From: Adiantum capillus-veneris
Lineage: Eukaryota > Streptophyta > Polypodiopsida > Polypodiales > Pteridaceae
Direction of reading: 5' to 3'
Length of the DNA stretch: 64,000 nucleotides
Assembly (NCBI GenBank): GCA_014529385.2
Contig: CM043953.1
Coordinates: 95,081,342 to 95,145,341, forward strand
Below are positions 36,261-48,775 of the stretch, piece after piece; the first letter of the stretch is position 1; every line of letters begins with the position of its first letter. The position numbers and the translations under genes are program-made. The notes below the pieces were generated by a model that saw only the letters and a list, made by a program, of their open reading frames with translations, searched no databases and was not told the origin of the DNA.

Positions 36261-37229
36261 CCCAACCCCCCAAAGGAACCAGGCCTTTCCTCGAATGTCT
36301 CTTCCTCCTCAGAACTTGAATAAAAGCTGAATGAGTACCAAAACCCCCTAGTATTTCTCTTCTTAACTTTAAGATCACTAGGCACAATTTTAGAGTCCAC
36401 TTGCATCTCCTCAAGCATATTCGAAAGAGCTATTGTGGGCACAATTACTATAAGTGCTATACCTGTAGATGGAGACATCGAGTAATCTCTACAATAAGCA
36501 CTCACCCCTTGCCTTCCTTTGGCTTTCCACTTTGTCATAGATGGCACAAGTGGAAGACCATTGCAGGAATTGCGTGGATACCCTACTCCGGCTCATGTAT
36601 CCGTGAATGTCAGTATCATCATCTAGTCATCCATTCCATAACCCATCTATACTAACAAACCTATTCCTCATTGTACTGCTTTTCATCTCATGATATCTCG
36701 TTATCTCACAGAACTTGCACAATTTTGATAGACATCAAAATTAGTTAAGTTTGGCAAACAAGCATACAACATTCTTAGCAGGAATACACTACTTGACCTC
36801 CTAATTAATGAAAAGCAATAACAGATTCACAAATTAAGCTCACTCTCAAAGACACATCATCGATAAAAACAAAGCTCTAAACCACCTAAAGTTATTATGA
36901 ACAAATCATGAAAATTGATCAAAATGTAAAGTTGAACAAAGAGCTTCCAATCCGAGTTCCCTATTATCTATGAATACCACTTTGACAAAAGGTGTTTTAC
37001 CCTCATACTTCAAATAGACACTAAAATTAGAAATTTTAAAAGAATGGCAAAGGCATGCAGCTCATAAGCACAACAAAAAAGTAACACTTACCATCAGAAG
37101 CATGCTTGGGCTTTGCATCTCGAGATTCAATAGCTTCGGGAGAACCAATAGAGGGATCTGCAAAAACGCCAGTCTTTGTGTAAGACCCAATAGATAGTCT
37201 TAATCCTTTACCCTTTTTTCTCATTAAAG
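35830..37229. other. Unassigned flank with dispersed repeat and poly-C
   Basis: Holds the right copy of the dispersed repeat and a 34-base C run at 36224-36257. A 117-codon minus frame (36194-36547) reads glycine from the C run and has an acidic SSSEEEETFEERP patch but no known domain. A minus frame at 37036-37338 is also unassigned. Confidence 0.4.
36108..36232 (+). repeat. Dispersed direct repeat, right copy, with poly-C
   Basis: Matches 25655-25778 in order and strand up to CACATAATTATTAA, then runs into the poly-C tract at 36224-36257 where the left copy has only CCCCCC. Confidence 0.6.
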
Positions 37230-37559
37230 CATAGCATATGCACCCAAACCACATTCTAAATGGTTTTTGTAGCAAGAAACTGAAAGAGAAAGAAGTTCCA
37301 ACACCAACTAACAAATTTAATGATCTTGTACAACACACTAAATCTGGAGCAACAAGCTATAGAGGAAAGGTCCATAAAAGAAGACAAACGAGTGATAGTG
37401 AGTCTTTGATAGAGAAATGTTCGGGGTCTAGTTCCATCTCCAATACATGTGAGAGTGAATTAGAAGAGAAGAGCAAAAGACAAAAGAAAGGGTCGTGGAC
37501 CAAGAGATAGAAGAGATGCCCAAACAATTCACCGAAATTGCAAAAACTTGACCTTCACT

Positions 37560-38172
37560 TCAAAAGACAAAGTTTTGGTGCTCCAAATGCAAGTCAAAGT
37601 ACCATATGTCTAATGAGTACTCCCTATGCACATATTGTAAGGCCTTTGGTCATGTATAGAACAATTGCTGAATCAAAATTTTCCATTTCAAGAAAGGTAA
37701 GGATTTGTTAATGATCGCAATCGCCAAGCCAAAAGTACCCATGGCTGATGGAGCCAGTAGGTCTAAATAAAATGAAGTGAGCACGAGCATTGGAGTGGGC
37801 CAGGGATGTTACGCGAATGTATCTAAAAGGGGTAGGGGTAGAGGAGACTTCTCCAAGAGGAGCATAAACTATTACGTTTGTGGAAAGTATGGCCACTTTA
37901 TAGCTCAATGTCCTGACTCATGGAAGCGAGAGGTAGCCGAATAGAAACCACCAGAGTCAATACCGATGAGGGTAGTTACTCAAAGTAAGGGGGTTGTCAT
38001 TGAAGAAATTCTAGAAGAAGAGAATGAACAAACTACTGAGCACAAGAAATGGGAACAACAAATAGTGGTTTGGAAGGGTAAGGGCAAGGAAAAGGTAGAT
38101 GATGAATGGCGGGAGCAAATAACATTAGTAGCTAAGATTATTGAGGATCTATCCAAGAAGCTTCCAAAATAA
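37560..38172 (+). pseudogene. gag: Gag-type zinc knuckles and Lys/Glu-rich tail
   Basis: WCSKCKSKYHMSNEY and LCTYCKAFGHV, then a stop and NNC, give a CCHC knuckle at about 37626 with a TAG inside. A further knuckle near 37867 reads YYVCGKYGHFIAQC, its first Cys replaced by Tyr. A 68-codon frame (37966-38172) with EEILEEENEQTTEHKKWEQQ follows. CCHC knuckles bind RNA in gag proteins. The capsid part is not recognisable. Confidence 0.6.
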
Positions 38173-38214
38173 CCAAAATTATAAATTGCACCATTCATAA
38201 GAAACTTGCCAAGT

Positions 38215-39222
38215 CAATGTCTAGTTTTGAATAGTCAAGTAGAGAGTTTGGTAAATAAAGCACAGCAAGTCAAGATAGACTTGGTCGAGTCTACAAATAT
38301 TGGCTTGGGGAGGGATCGAGTGGATTCATCACAGAGCCACTCAAGAGCCAGATGCAAAACAATGAAATGGAACTGTGAAGACACTCAAGAGGAGAATTCT
38401 TTTGGTTCAGATAGAAGCTGCTTTAGCAATGAGCATGATAAAATTTATGTGAAGGCTTGTGAACGGATCCAGAAGTTAACAGTGAAACTAGACAATATTA
38501 GACACACATTACGTAAGGAGGCCAAACTTCAACAGACAAAAGAGAAAAGACAAAGGAGAGTCCAGAACAATGGATTTGGCAACTATTTAAGACAATAAAG
38601 TTCCTATGATCCACATAGATCATAAGCTCAAAAAACAATGGGAACCATTGTATGGTGTCATTCTAGATGGAGAAGCTAGAGTGAACATTCTTGGTGAACA
38701 TTTGAAGCAACCCATGAAGGAGAAGACAATGTCTAGTTTTGAATAGTCAAGTAGAGAGTTTGGTAAATAAAGCACAGCAAGTCAAGATAGACTTGGTCGA
38801 GTCTACAAATATTGGCTTGGGGAGGGATCGAGTGGATTCATCACAGAGCCACTCAAGAGCCAGATGCAAAACAATGAAATGGAACTGTGAAGACACTCAA
38901 GAGGAGAATTCTTTTGGTTCAGATAGAAGCTGCTTTAGCAATGAGCACGATAAAATTTATGTGAAGGCTTGTGAACGGATCCAGAAGTTAACAGTGAAAC
39001 TAGACAATATTAGACACACATTACGTAAGGAGGCCAAACTTCAATAGACAAAAGAGAAAAGACAAAGGAGAGTCCAGAACAATGGATATGGCAACTATTT
39101 AAGACAATAAAGTTCCTATGATCCACATAGATCATAAGCTCAAAAAACAATGGGAACCATTGTATGGTGTCATTCTAGATGGAGAAGCTAGAGTGAACAT
39201 TCTTGGTGAACATTTGAAGCAA
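38215..39222 (+). repeat. 512-bp tandem duplication in the gag-protease region
   Basis: Copies 38215-38710 and 38727-39222 are about 496 bp long with only about three differences seen (for example T/C at 38440/38952), separated by 16 bases. Each carries the same 100-codon frame (RCKTMKWNCEDTQEENSFG) and the start of the protease. It is by far the youngest change in this decayed element. Confidence 0.95.
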
Positions 39223-39480
39223 AAATTGGGAATACCCGAGATGAGACCAGCACTCTTCATAGTGAGAATGGTCGATCATCGCATAGTCTAGGCCATTGTA
39301 ATTATTGAGAAATGCAGATAAGAGTGGGAAAACAAAAGTTCAAATCCAGCTTTCTGGTGCTAGACATTCAAGAAGCCTATGGCATGTTGGTGGGAAGACC
39401 ATGGCATAGGACTACTAGAGCCGTACATGACTATGCAAAACAAACCTTAGCTATCCAAGGCTCTAGTAGATGAACTAATT
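39130..39480 (+). pseudogene. Retroviral-type aspartic protease remnant
   Basis: VILDGEARVNILGEHL corresponds to the protease active-site segment, with DGE where D[ST]G is usual, so catalysis is doubtful. LGIPEMRPALFIVRMVDHR and, further on, MLVGRPWHRTTRAVHDY match the later conserved segments, in shifted frames. The first duplication copy keeps only the first segment. Confidence 0.6.
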
Positions 39481-40030
39481 TAAAGACAAGCAACACCAAA
39501 ACATGGAGAAAAGCTCTGAGACCAAAGGAACTATGTAAGAAGTCTGAAATCAAGAAGATTGAGAGGATGCTTGCCTCCATGAACATTGTTTCCTTAACAA
39601 AAGCTGATCTCAAAGCAGTACCAATGGACAAGAAATAAGTTGAATGACAGAAACCTCAATGTACAAAAAACATTTACTGAGCTAGATTCTAAAGAAAGGT
39701 TAGTTCAGATTAATGTTCGATTACCAAATTGATGGTCACTTCAAATTGATGGTGGATTACCAAAATAGTCTACATAAAAAAAACTAACTTCAAACCAGAG
39801 AAAGAACGGAGTTAGCAAACGGTTCATCAAATCTGGATTAATAAACTCCAGTAGTACTCCTGCCAAATGTTAACCAGGAGTCAACAATCGTTTTCATGAC
39901 TATGATGATGGTATTTGGATAGATAAGAGGAAAATTCGTTGGCCAAGAGAAAGGGAGGTTGGCCAAACTGGTTACTTCCAGCCAATCAAGAAGTGGAAGA
40001 ATAGAATCTCGATTCAAAGGAAAATCCTAG
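39481..40030. other. Unassigned linker between protease and RT
   Basis: No conserved motif; stops in all frames. This is where a variable protease-RT spacer is expected. Confidence 0.4.
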
Positions 40031-40345
40031 AATGATCAAAATCAATAAGCATCTAAAACTAGAGATTAAAGAGAAGGCCAAGGCACTGTTCCAGAAATAC
40101 AAAGATGTATTTTCATGGGAACATACAAATCTAAAAGGAGTAGATCCAAAAGTGTGACAGCATCAGATACCACTTAAGACTAATTCCAGACCAATACAAC
40201 TACAGAGGTACAAAATAGATCCTAATTACACAAAGAAGTTCAAGGAGGAAATCATTTTTTTTAAAAAGTTGGGTTCATCACAGAGGTGGAAAGCAGCGAC
40301 TGGTTATTTCCCACAATGGTGGTTCCAAAAAAGAACGGTAATGGC
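40031..40345 (+). pseudogene. pol: Ty3/gypsy RT, N-terminal part only
   Basis: KALFQKYKDVFSWEH, NLKGVDPKV, then a stop and QHQIPLKT; RYKIDPNYTKKFKEEI; and in the next frame VVPKKNG. These match the start of RT. The sequence then jumps to the integrase end, so the catalytic YxDD part, RNase H and the first half of integrase are deleted. Confidence 0.7.
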
Positions 40346-40378
40346 CATGCTAAAATCAGCACAATAAAACAATAAAAA

Positions 40379-41013
40379 ATGATTCTCACTAAAGTTGTTC
40401 AAAAGAAACCACATCAATGGGATGCCAAACTTCAGACAGTGTTATGGGCATACCTCACTATTTACAAGGTCACTATTAGAATGACGCCATTTAAGTTGGT
40501 TTATGGAATAGAAGTAGTAGTGACAATGGAATTTTTCATTCCAAGCTTACAATTGGCAGTTGAGGCATGGGATAAATTCAAATCCAAATCTGAAACAATG
40601 ACTGCATGAATTACTACAACTGGATGAGATAAGACAGAGGGATTAATTGGAACAAGAAGTGGTGCAACAAAGAAGGAAGAATTGGCATGACAATAGAATC
40701 AAGGTCAGAGATCGAGCTCTAGGGAGGTGATTTAGTAATGTTGTACCAGTCCTAACTTGGACCAAAAAAGACAAATTTGAAAATATCTTGGTTAGGACCC
40801 TATGAGGTAGATTGGGTATTCTCTACTGGGACAGTAAGAATCAAAGATTTGTCAAGTTTACTATTGCTTGGATTCTACAATAAGACCAAGATCAAGTTCT
40901 ATTATTCTAGAGAAGAAGAGGTTCTAGTTCAAACAATAGAAGAACCAGAAGAGGAACTACTCGACTTATTCTACATTAGGCCTGTTATGCAACCAATAGA
41001 AGAAGACCACTAA
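40379..41013 (+). pseudogene. Integrase C-terminal part
   Basis: HQWDAKLQTVLWAYLTIYK and TPFKLVYGIEVVVTMEF (40379-40609) match the end of the Ty3/gypsy integrase core; WLGPYEVDWVFSTGTVRIKD (40777-41013) matches the C-terminal fold. The two DNA-cutting Asp segments are missing. Stops lie between the two parts. Confidence 0.75.
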
Positions 41014-41136
41014 AAATCTCATTCTTCTAGCTAGGGTTAGAAATTCTAGCACCAATACAAATTCCAGTTGTCTGACCAGTTCACCTCTGATCACATACAA
41101 CTACACCATCAATATCGCTGATCAATCATAAGTTGG

Positions 41137-41770
41137 AAATGCAGCAAATCCCAAAAAAATTCTTGCCAGTAACGATAGATGAGATAAGCGAATGCATGTT
41201 TGACATGCCACAAATAGAGTGCAAAGATCAAGGGTGGGTGGCAAGTGGATCATTCATGATGAGGATACCTAAAACTATGTGATACATTAGCTCATCAGCA
41301 TTTTACTTGCAACCTCTGGTTCCATTTTCTTCTCAACCTGAAGAGCACGCTTTGAGTTCACCGATTTCTTCATCTCTACATCCACGTTTGACAACAACTC
41401 TTCTTGAGATGCCTCGTTACTCTTTCAATGGTTCATTCATGACAACTACCACAAGTAAGTCATCTTCACCCAAAACCTCTTTGTTTGAGTCCTACATGGG
41501 AAGAAAATTGAATTCACAAAGCATGCAAGAAACTCTCAACAAGATGACAACAAAAATAGAGAGCCTTAACACTAGTTCTATTAAAAATCAGCCACTTTTC
41601 TAGCTTTTTGAGACTGTGTAGAAAATTTCCCAACACTACGTTAGTTATCTAAATAAAAAATGGTTTCAAGGAATTATGACCAACACTCAATATGAGTTGA
41701 TAAAAAATAGGACAAAGCTAAATGAAGGTCTAAAGATGTCTTTCAATTGCCATCTTCTACAACTAATTTG
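41137..41770 (+). pseudogene. Unassigned ORF downstream of integrase
   Basis: A reading with EISECMFDMPQIECKDQGWV runs through a TGA near 41279 into a Ser/Thr-rich frame at 41307-41603 and on past two more stops to CHLLQLICVDGELFF. Few stops over about 200 codons suggest former coding sequence. No motif is recognised; a retroelement ORF is the likely source. Confidence 0.35.
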
Positions 41771-42127
41771 TGTAGATGGAGAACTCTTTTTTATTTTCTT
41801 TTGAAAGTAAATCAAATCATTGTTAAGTAGGCTCATACGTCTTTGAAAATTCCCTTTAATAGGTATGTGATAGATTTACCAAGCTTTTTTAACCCTTATA
41901 CAAAGACTACCAACATTTTTTACTTCTCCAAGTTAAGTAGTGGAGTGCATTTTTATGTCAAATTCGCTAATTTTAGATTTTTTTTTAAAATTAAGCTTTT
42001 TATGTAAATTTTGTATTTAGAAACCGTTTTCATATCTTGAACCCATAATTAAGAAGTTTCATGAAATTTTGATGTCATATATAAAAGTTATGTTTCATTT
42101 ACTAGAATCCTGAGGTGAGCCATTTTT
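41771..42127. other. AT-rich unassigned stretch
   Basis: No frame of note; T-rich with stops in all frames. Confidence 0.45.
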
Positions 42128-43176
42128 GTGGCCTCAGCCACTTTTGTGGCTCATTCTAGTGTCAAGGCATCTCTTGCAGAGACTTTGGGAGTGGTTCAAC
42201 ACAATAAAATGGCTAAGTACGTGTTTCAAGATAACGAGCAAGCTTTGCTCATGTTATGGGGTCTAAAAGTCATTGTGGAGGCTGTGGCACTTCCATTTGA
42301 TGATAGATTACATAGCAGGTATTGGCCTCATACCAAGAAGACAAGGGTATTGTTGGAGTCAATGGAAGGAAGATGGATCTGACAGCTTGAGAGTTGAAAC
42401 ATGTTTTTAGGCTCCCAAATGCTTAGAAAACCACATCATCAATGGCCAATGAAGTCATCTAGTTTTTGAAAGAAGCCAACCAACCCAAGAAGAAACACAA
42501 AAATGGTGCTCAATGCATTCCAACAGCAGTAGTGGAACGCACTACCATTTATTGATTTATTGATGAGACCATCAATTTAAAGAATAACCCAACTTATTTA
42601 TTAGAGAGTTTTTTTGGCTATTGGCCAAGGTTCAAAACTCAAAAGCCAACATCAACATCACAGAGTTTTTATACAATAGTGTCATACAACAGACTGCCAA
42701 AGTTAGATCCAGAAATCTATTCAAGGCTTGGTATGTCTAGCAATTTTTATATTGGGAAGATTTTCTACCTATACCTATGGTCGTTCAAACAATCTGGACA
42801 AAGTCTATATTTCCCAAGCAACCAAGATTAATGTGGAATCATCTGATGAGGATAGGGCTAATAGGACTAGTGAAAAGTCAAAACAGGGTACAACAAAGTT
42901 ATTTGATGAAAAAGGAAAAGAAAAAGATCTAGTTGGGAAAAAAAATCTCTTACTGACACAATGATCGGATTTGTAGCAGCTGAGAATCCAAGGACAGTTG
43001 AATTGATGAGAGGATTCAAGGCCAGAAGTCAAAAACTAGCTGGCATTGGCATCACTATAGTACAACCCATCACTAAACCAGAGAAACTTGCTAGACATAT
43101 AATCATCAAAAGAGATAAACAAGAAACCGGCAGAACTAAAGAAGTAAACCAGACATTTGGAAGCGGCTTGGCATAA
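42128..43176 (+). pseudogene. Unassigned broken ORFs
   Basis: Frames at 42128-42382, about 42571-42829 (SFYTIVSYNRLPKLDPEIY), 42728-42964 and 42961-43176. Three neighbouring frames stay open for 70-90 codons in turn, as in a coding region with several shifts. No family recognised. Confidence 0.3.
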
Positions 43177-43244
43177 AAAATTAGCAATTTACCAATGGTA
43201 AAGTTGGAGTGCCTACAGAGGCTACATATAGCACCCCTTAAAGG

Positions 43245-45320
43245 GAAAGTTGGTCATGAGGAAACCTATTCAGGATGCTTTACCATATTATTTTCCAATA
43301 ACCATCTATGAGATAGACCAGATGACCCAAAGGTCGTCACTCAAGTGTGTGCGGCGGCCATCCAATTTGGATGTAATGCCAGTGTGAATTCCATTGGTCA
43401 GATGATGGGAGCTCAATCATCTACTTCCACTACTGGTAAATCAATACTTTAGGATGAACTTCATCACACCCAAGCTGAGTTGAACAAGCTACAGTAGCAG
43501 AATGCTGGCTAGTCGTCTAGAAACATGGCTTTGTATATAAGGTAACGTCAAAAAAGAAGAGAGATGGAAGGACTTGGAAAGAAGATACTCAAGCTTACTC
43601 AAGAAAATAGAATAACGATGGAATCAAAAGAGGAAGCCCAACAAAATTCTGATCACTTTCAAACACTTCGTCATGCTAAAAGAGTAGAGTATAGGGACCT
43701 ATACAAGACACATCAATTGATGAAAGAGGCAATTTCCCAAAAGTACATTTATCATTGTCTGGTGCAGATTGCAGACAAGAATGGAGATTTGACTTTCAAT
43801 GTGACTGACCTACAAAATTTTATTGATATAGTTCAGTTCAAGCTCCAAGAGAAAGCAACAGGTCTGTACACTACAAGATTAGCCAATAACTCCCTCATGG
43901 AATATCTAATCAATCAAAAAAATCAAGACGAGGACTATGAAGAGGAAGATGATGATGATGATAAAAACCAGGATGAGGACCAACAAACTCAGAAGAAAAT
44001 TGATGATATGATGCCAATGATGAGGATGAACCTGGTGGTCACAACATTGGTTCAGCCATGGGTGGTTCAACAAATTGGTAGAAAACCTCCAGATCAGGCT
44101 TCAAAAAAGCCAGTTGAAGACCACACCCCACTCTAAACAAGCTGGAGGACATGGATTCTAGGCATACCACGTTCAGAATAAAGGGAAAGCTATCTTGTTA
44201 GACACTCACTATGAATCAAACCATAATCATTCTACCAAACTACTGGCATTAAGCAAAAGACTATGAAAAGATAAGAATATTTAGATCTAGCAATTTCTAG
44301 AGGATGACTCAGTCTACTCGGATTTGGACAGATTCTAGTGCTTTATGGCGTTGGAGCAAGACGGATGGCTGCAGATTGGAATTTAGCCGTTATCACAACC
44401 AAGTAGTTTTTCAGTTACCTACACGTCATGTATGCGTCCAAGTACTGGAAACAATTCCAGAATGGAACCTCACCAATGATGACAAAGTGGTTACCTAGCT
44501 GCTAAAGACTTGACCACATCAAATCTTAAGAGGGCTTCAAGTGGAAATGTTGTTGGGAAATAAGCCAATCTACAAATGCATGTTAGAAACTCGACAACAA
44601 ATGAAAGAGATGCTCATTCAGATGCAAAGTGCAAGGGGTGTTCTAAATTTGAGGGTCAAAGCCTGATTAGAAAACAATACAGCTAGTAGTAGAGGACCCA
44701 AAACTAGAAAGACTCTACGGGAATAGGAAACAAACCTGAAGACTTTTTACCACTTAGTACGGGTTACTAAGAAAATGATGCAGTAGGAGAATCAAATAAA
44801 TTTTAATTTTCTAAAAATTGTTCCTGATTCTCCAACAATTTTATATGCCATCCCTGCTAAAAAATTGAACTACGTTGCTTCTTTGTAGCTCTCTTTCTGC
44901 CTCAAATTGAGAAAATAGATCAACAAAAATACATTCAGATAGTAGATGGGCTCAAAACCTAGTACAGAGAGGCGATTATGGAATCGCTAGCATGGAATCA
45001 AGTGCTGCAAGACACGCTTCAAAAGATTTTGGTCAATAAACTACTGGGTGACCTTTTCAAGTTTCAACTCTTAATGGGCTAGTGGAAAGATGAAATCAAA
45101 ATGCTCACTAAGATCACAAACTAGTTGTTGCAATTGACATTTGAACTCTATAAGACTCTAGAGAAGGAATTCGCTACCAAGGAAATATCTAAACCCCAAT
45201 TCAAAGAAATGGTTGAGATCCTCTTCAAAGCTCACATTAAATGCAATCAGCCATTACCTCAAGGATGGATGCACATTATTGTCACAAACTAGATAGAGCT
45301 CAAATAACGAAAGGCAATCA
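43245..45320 (+). pseudogene. Unassigned protein with acidic segment, stops at Gln positions
   Basis: A 190-codon frame (43564-44136) with KYIYHCLVQIADKNGDLTFN and an acidic run around residues 123-140 (DEDYEEEDDDDDK). The same frame extends left to 43321 across four stops (TAG 43450, 43495, 43510; TAA 43543), where Gln would fit. Related-looking sequence continues at 44890-45310 (QVLQDTLQKILVNKLLGDL) across further TAG/TAA stops. Helical and hydrophilic, no catalytic motif. Probably an extra ORF of the surrounding retroelement. Confidence 0.4.
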
Positions 45321-45424
45321 CACTATGTATGATGCCGACCTTAAGGATGAATGCACACTGCTTCCTATTGTCACAAACTAGTGAGAACTCAAGTAACAAA
45401 AGGCAATCGCACTATGTATTGAGG
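45278..45424. repeat. Diverged 90-bp direct repeat
   Basis: ATTGTCACAAACTAG and GGCAATC(A/G)CACTATGTAT recur about 90 bp apart. Confidence 0.7.
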
Positions 45425-45568
45425 CGGTCCGGGGCGGGCAACAAGAAGAGTGGCCTCTAAGCACCCTTGGGTTGGGGTTGGAAAAAACAACAAACACACA
45501 CACAAACCCGCAACCTAACCCTACACAAATTTGGGGCACCACCTAGTTTTGGATGCGAACTAGGACGC

Positions 45569-45570
<2 letters not shown>

Positions 45571-45648
<78 letters not shown>
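45571..45648. repeat. (GA)n microsatellite
   Basis: About 39 pure GA units. Confidence 0.95.
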
Positions 45649-45650
<2 letters not shown>

Positions 45651-48511
45651 CTCGGGCTGCTTTGAAATGTATCGGCAATGATCAAGCAAACACAATTATA
45701 TATGTAAGAAAGAGAGAGAAGAGGGAGGGGGTGCTTGTTGCATTAATACCTTCTTACAAATCTGTCATGACCGATCAAAGTGAGATTAGTATTTGTCCAA
45801 CATAGCTTGAATAAATTTCACCGCGACACATCACAAGAAAAGCCACCCCAATCACTGTCTTAAGGCCAGGGATTCCTCTCCACCCTGTCGCCCTCTTACA
45901 ATATGTGGGATTTATGGATAAATTGATGACAATACCCAGACACAAGCTATCAAGAACTAAAAATATCACCAAGACACTTACACATCATTGTTGTCCATTA
46001 CTTCACGTTGGAAGAGAGACAAAGTATCCAAGCTTAGTCCAAATCCACCCTCCTTGATTCAGCAAATGTTGAGCTTACACTAGTAGGAGGAATGATAGAT
46101 TTTCCACTCTCAATTGAATGATCGCTCTCTCTCTTACAATGGCATAGAGTTCCCGTGCTAATCACCCCTATTACAACACATGCACAAGCATACGACAATG
46201 AGCTTCCACTCAAGAACTCCTTCTAGAGAGGTTGAGCTTGGCTTCTCAAGCTATAGCATAGTGCTCTTGCTTATGGATCTCCCTTTGTGCTAGCTACACC
46301 CTCCTTTTATAGCAATTTTGAAGGCTAGGGTTACTCCTCTAACCATGGTTGGGTTAGATTTTCAGCACTTATCTAATTTATTTTGCTTGGAATTATCAAG
46401 AAGTTGGTGTGGATAGATGAAGAAGAGAGACAAGAGAGAAGTGGAGGTGATTGGACTTTTCATAGTAGGTTAGTGTTAGTAAATTAGTAGAGTTAGTTAT
46501 TTTATTGATTTACAAATGGAATTGGATATTTACAATGGGAGTATCCAAGTAGGATACAAAAAAGGAAGAAAAAACTCTTAATAGGTAAGAAAACATGGAT
46601 TTCTTACAATGTTGATGCTCCAAGTGTCTTGATTAGGGTCAATTTTGACGCTTGTTGATGGTCCACTAGCTTTGACGGTACGTTTCTTTCACTCTTGACC
46701 TTCCTTTGGGATCCAAGGTAATTGAATATGACTAATCAATCACCATGATGCTATATTTCAAGAGAAGAGGCTGAATTTTATGGTTTTTTGATAGATATGG
46801 GTAATATGGATCAGGAAAAATGAGACTAGGTGGTCAATTTTGGAATGGAAGTGTGTGTAGGAAACATGAGTTCACCATGGTTTCTATTATTCTTCAAGGT
46901 TTAGAAGAAGGTGAGTAGGGTGCAGAGAGGAGTGGTGAGAGAGGTGGGCATGATGAGTGGAGAGGTGTGTGTGAAAGAGGAAAATGATAAAGTGGAAGAG
47001 GGAGTGTGGCAGCATAGCATGGGCAAACTGGGGTCGGCAAATAAAATCCTAGCTCACAGTTCGTAGCTCAAAAAAATATGAAAAAATTTGAGGTAAAAGT
47101 CCAGCTCACGAGATACAACTTTTGTTTGTATCACCTTTTCAAATTCGGGGAGCATGTGATCTTCAAAAATTCAGCAAAACCGACTGTTTTTTCCACTGCA
47201 CAAGGTCCTTGTGAGGTCCTTCTTTGGATGATTCTTTTGAATACCTCCAAGAGTGAGCTCCCCATGGTGCATGCATGCATTCCACATACCCTTGACCTTA
47301 TTTGGTAGGTCTATAATTGAAGATATTGTTGAGATCATGATATAAGTGAATAGTACAATTAAGAAAATCAAATATTGAGGGGTCTAAAAATATGTACATG
47401 TCAAATATAAATAATATAGGTGGAAAAAATATAAAGGGGTCAAAATAAATCTCTCTCATTATAATTCTAACATAAAAAGATGAATATTTTTGGTGTTCTA
47501 ATTTATGAGAGTAAAAGAGAATAGATGTAGGAAGGAAAAATCACAATAGTGAAAAAATATACACATAAATAAAACTAGTTTTTTTGGATTTTTGTTGGGA
47601 TGGAGTTACACCAAAAATAAGAGAAGCTTGCATGAAATTATTTTTTATATGGAATAAAGAGTATGCAAAATGGTAAGAAAAAATATGGTAATTGTGAGTC
47701 AATGTACATAGCATAAATAACACACCATAGGTAGAAATATTTAAATAAATACCAAAATAATTATGAAAAATCCTTTTATTTAGGCCCTATATACAATGAA
47801 ATATTTACACAAAAATGGGCCATAATATACTTATATTTTTTATATTTTTTTATTTTTTTGGCTCAACTAGCCCAGTGAATAGCTAGCTGAGGGTTTTTAA
47901 GAAGATATGGGAAAAGTCCCCTAACTCACACACACCTATATACAGTGAAATGGTAGGGATAGCCACAGTGTTTGGATGATTTTGGTATGGTGGGTTAACT
48001 CACTATGGCAATTACGGAGAGCCAAAAAACTGCTATCAGTATGATGTTGATACAAAGATCTGGAATCCTTGGACGCCCTATGAAGTGGAAATGAAGACTG
48101 CCATGAAGGACCTGTAGGAGAACAAGGCACAGATCGGACTGATTCAGAAGGAAAATGATGGAACCACTACCACGAAGGCATCCCAGAAACAATGACACTA
48201 ACCTTTCTTCTGTTGGTATTTCTAATTTTGGGCATCTTGCAATGTATTGCTTCAACTAGGACACCCAAGAGGAAGAAGGAATCTGACAAGAAGAGGGTTT
48301 GTTGTTGGGTGAGTTAATTGGTATTCTACTACTAGCCTTTTGTAGGATGAAATAGATCTGATGGTTTTAGCAAGAAAGTTTGGAGTCCTAGGCTGACATT
48401 GGAGGTCTTGAGGCTCAAGTACAAGAGATACAAAAAGAAACTGGGAACCCTTATTGGGAAATTGGGAAACAATCTATCGTTATCTGAAAATTTTGTTATA
48501 TACCAAAATTC
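45649..48511. other. Unassigned, AT-rich; possible LTR remnant on the minus strand
   Basis: No conserved coding motif. The 45.7-46.4 kb part has LTR-like composition and a minus-strand TATA motif. From 47.3 to 47.9 kb it is strongly AT-rich. Frames at 47078-47308 (plus) and 47995-48255 (minus) are unassigned. Confidence 0.4.
46308..46323 (-). promoter_or_regulatory. TATA-like motif, possible LTR promoter
   Basis: Minus-strand GCTATAAAAGGAGGG. No paired LTR was found. Confidence 0.3.
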
Positions 48512-48529
48512 AAAAAAGGAGAGGAGGAA
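48512..48529 (+). other. Polypurine tract
   Basis: AAAAAAGGAGAGGAGGAA directly before TGTAGAAGG, the LTR start. Confidence 0.75.
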
Positions 48530-48723
48530 TGTAGAAGGTGGGAACCACCCCTAGTAGGATTGGTGGATATCAAAAGGTTCCAGAAGCAATAACCAACAAG
48601 TTATCACAGTAACTGACAGTGCACAATCAATCAGACACCAATATAAGAGCTTATAAATAGGACCCACTATTCATTTTTTAGGAATTCTCTCAATCATCTT
48701 GTAATGACATCTTGTATTGCTAT

Positions 48724-48775
<52 letters not shown>

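Noticed and set aside
36194-36547. 117-codon minus-strand protein with an acidic patch
   Set aside because: A third of the useful signal comes from the poly-C tract; the remainder has no family motif.
41307-45320. Endogenous pararetrovirus origin of the unassigned ORFs
   Set aside because: The linked protease-RT-integrase order, PPT and LTR point to Ty3/gypsy; I saw no movement-protein or coat-protein motif.
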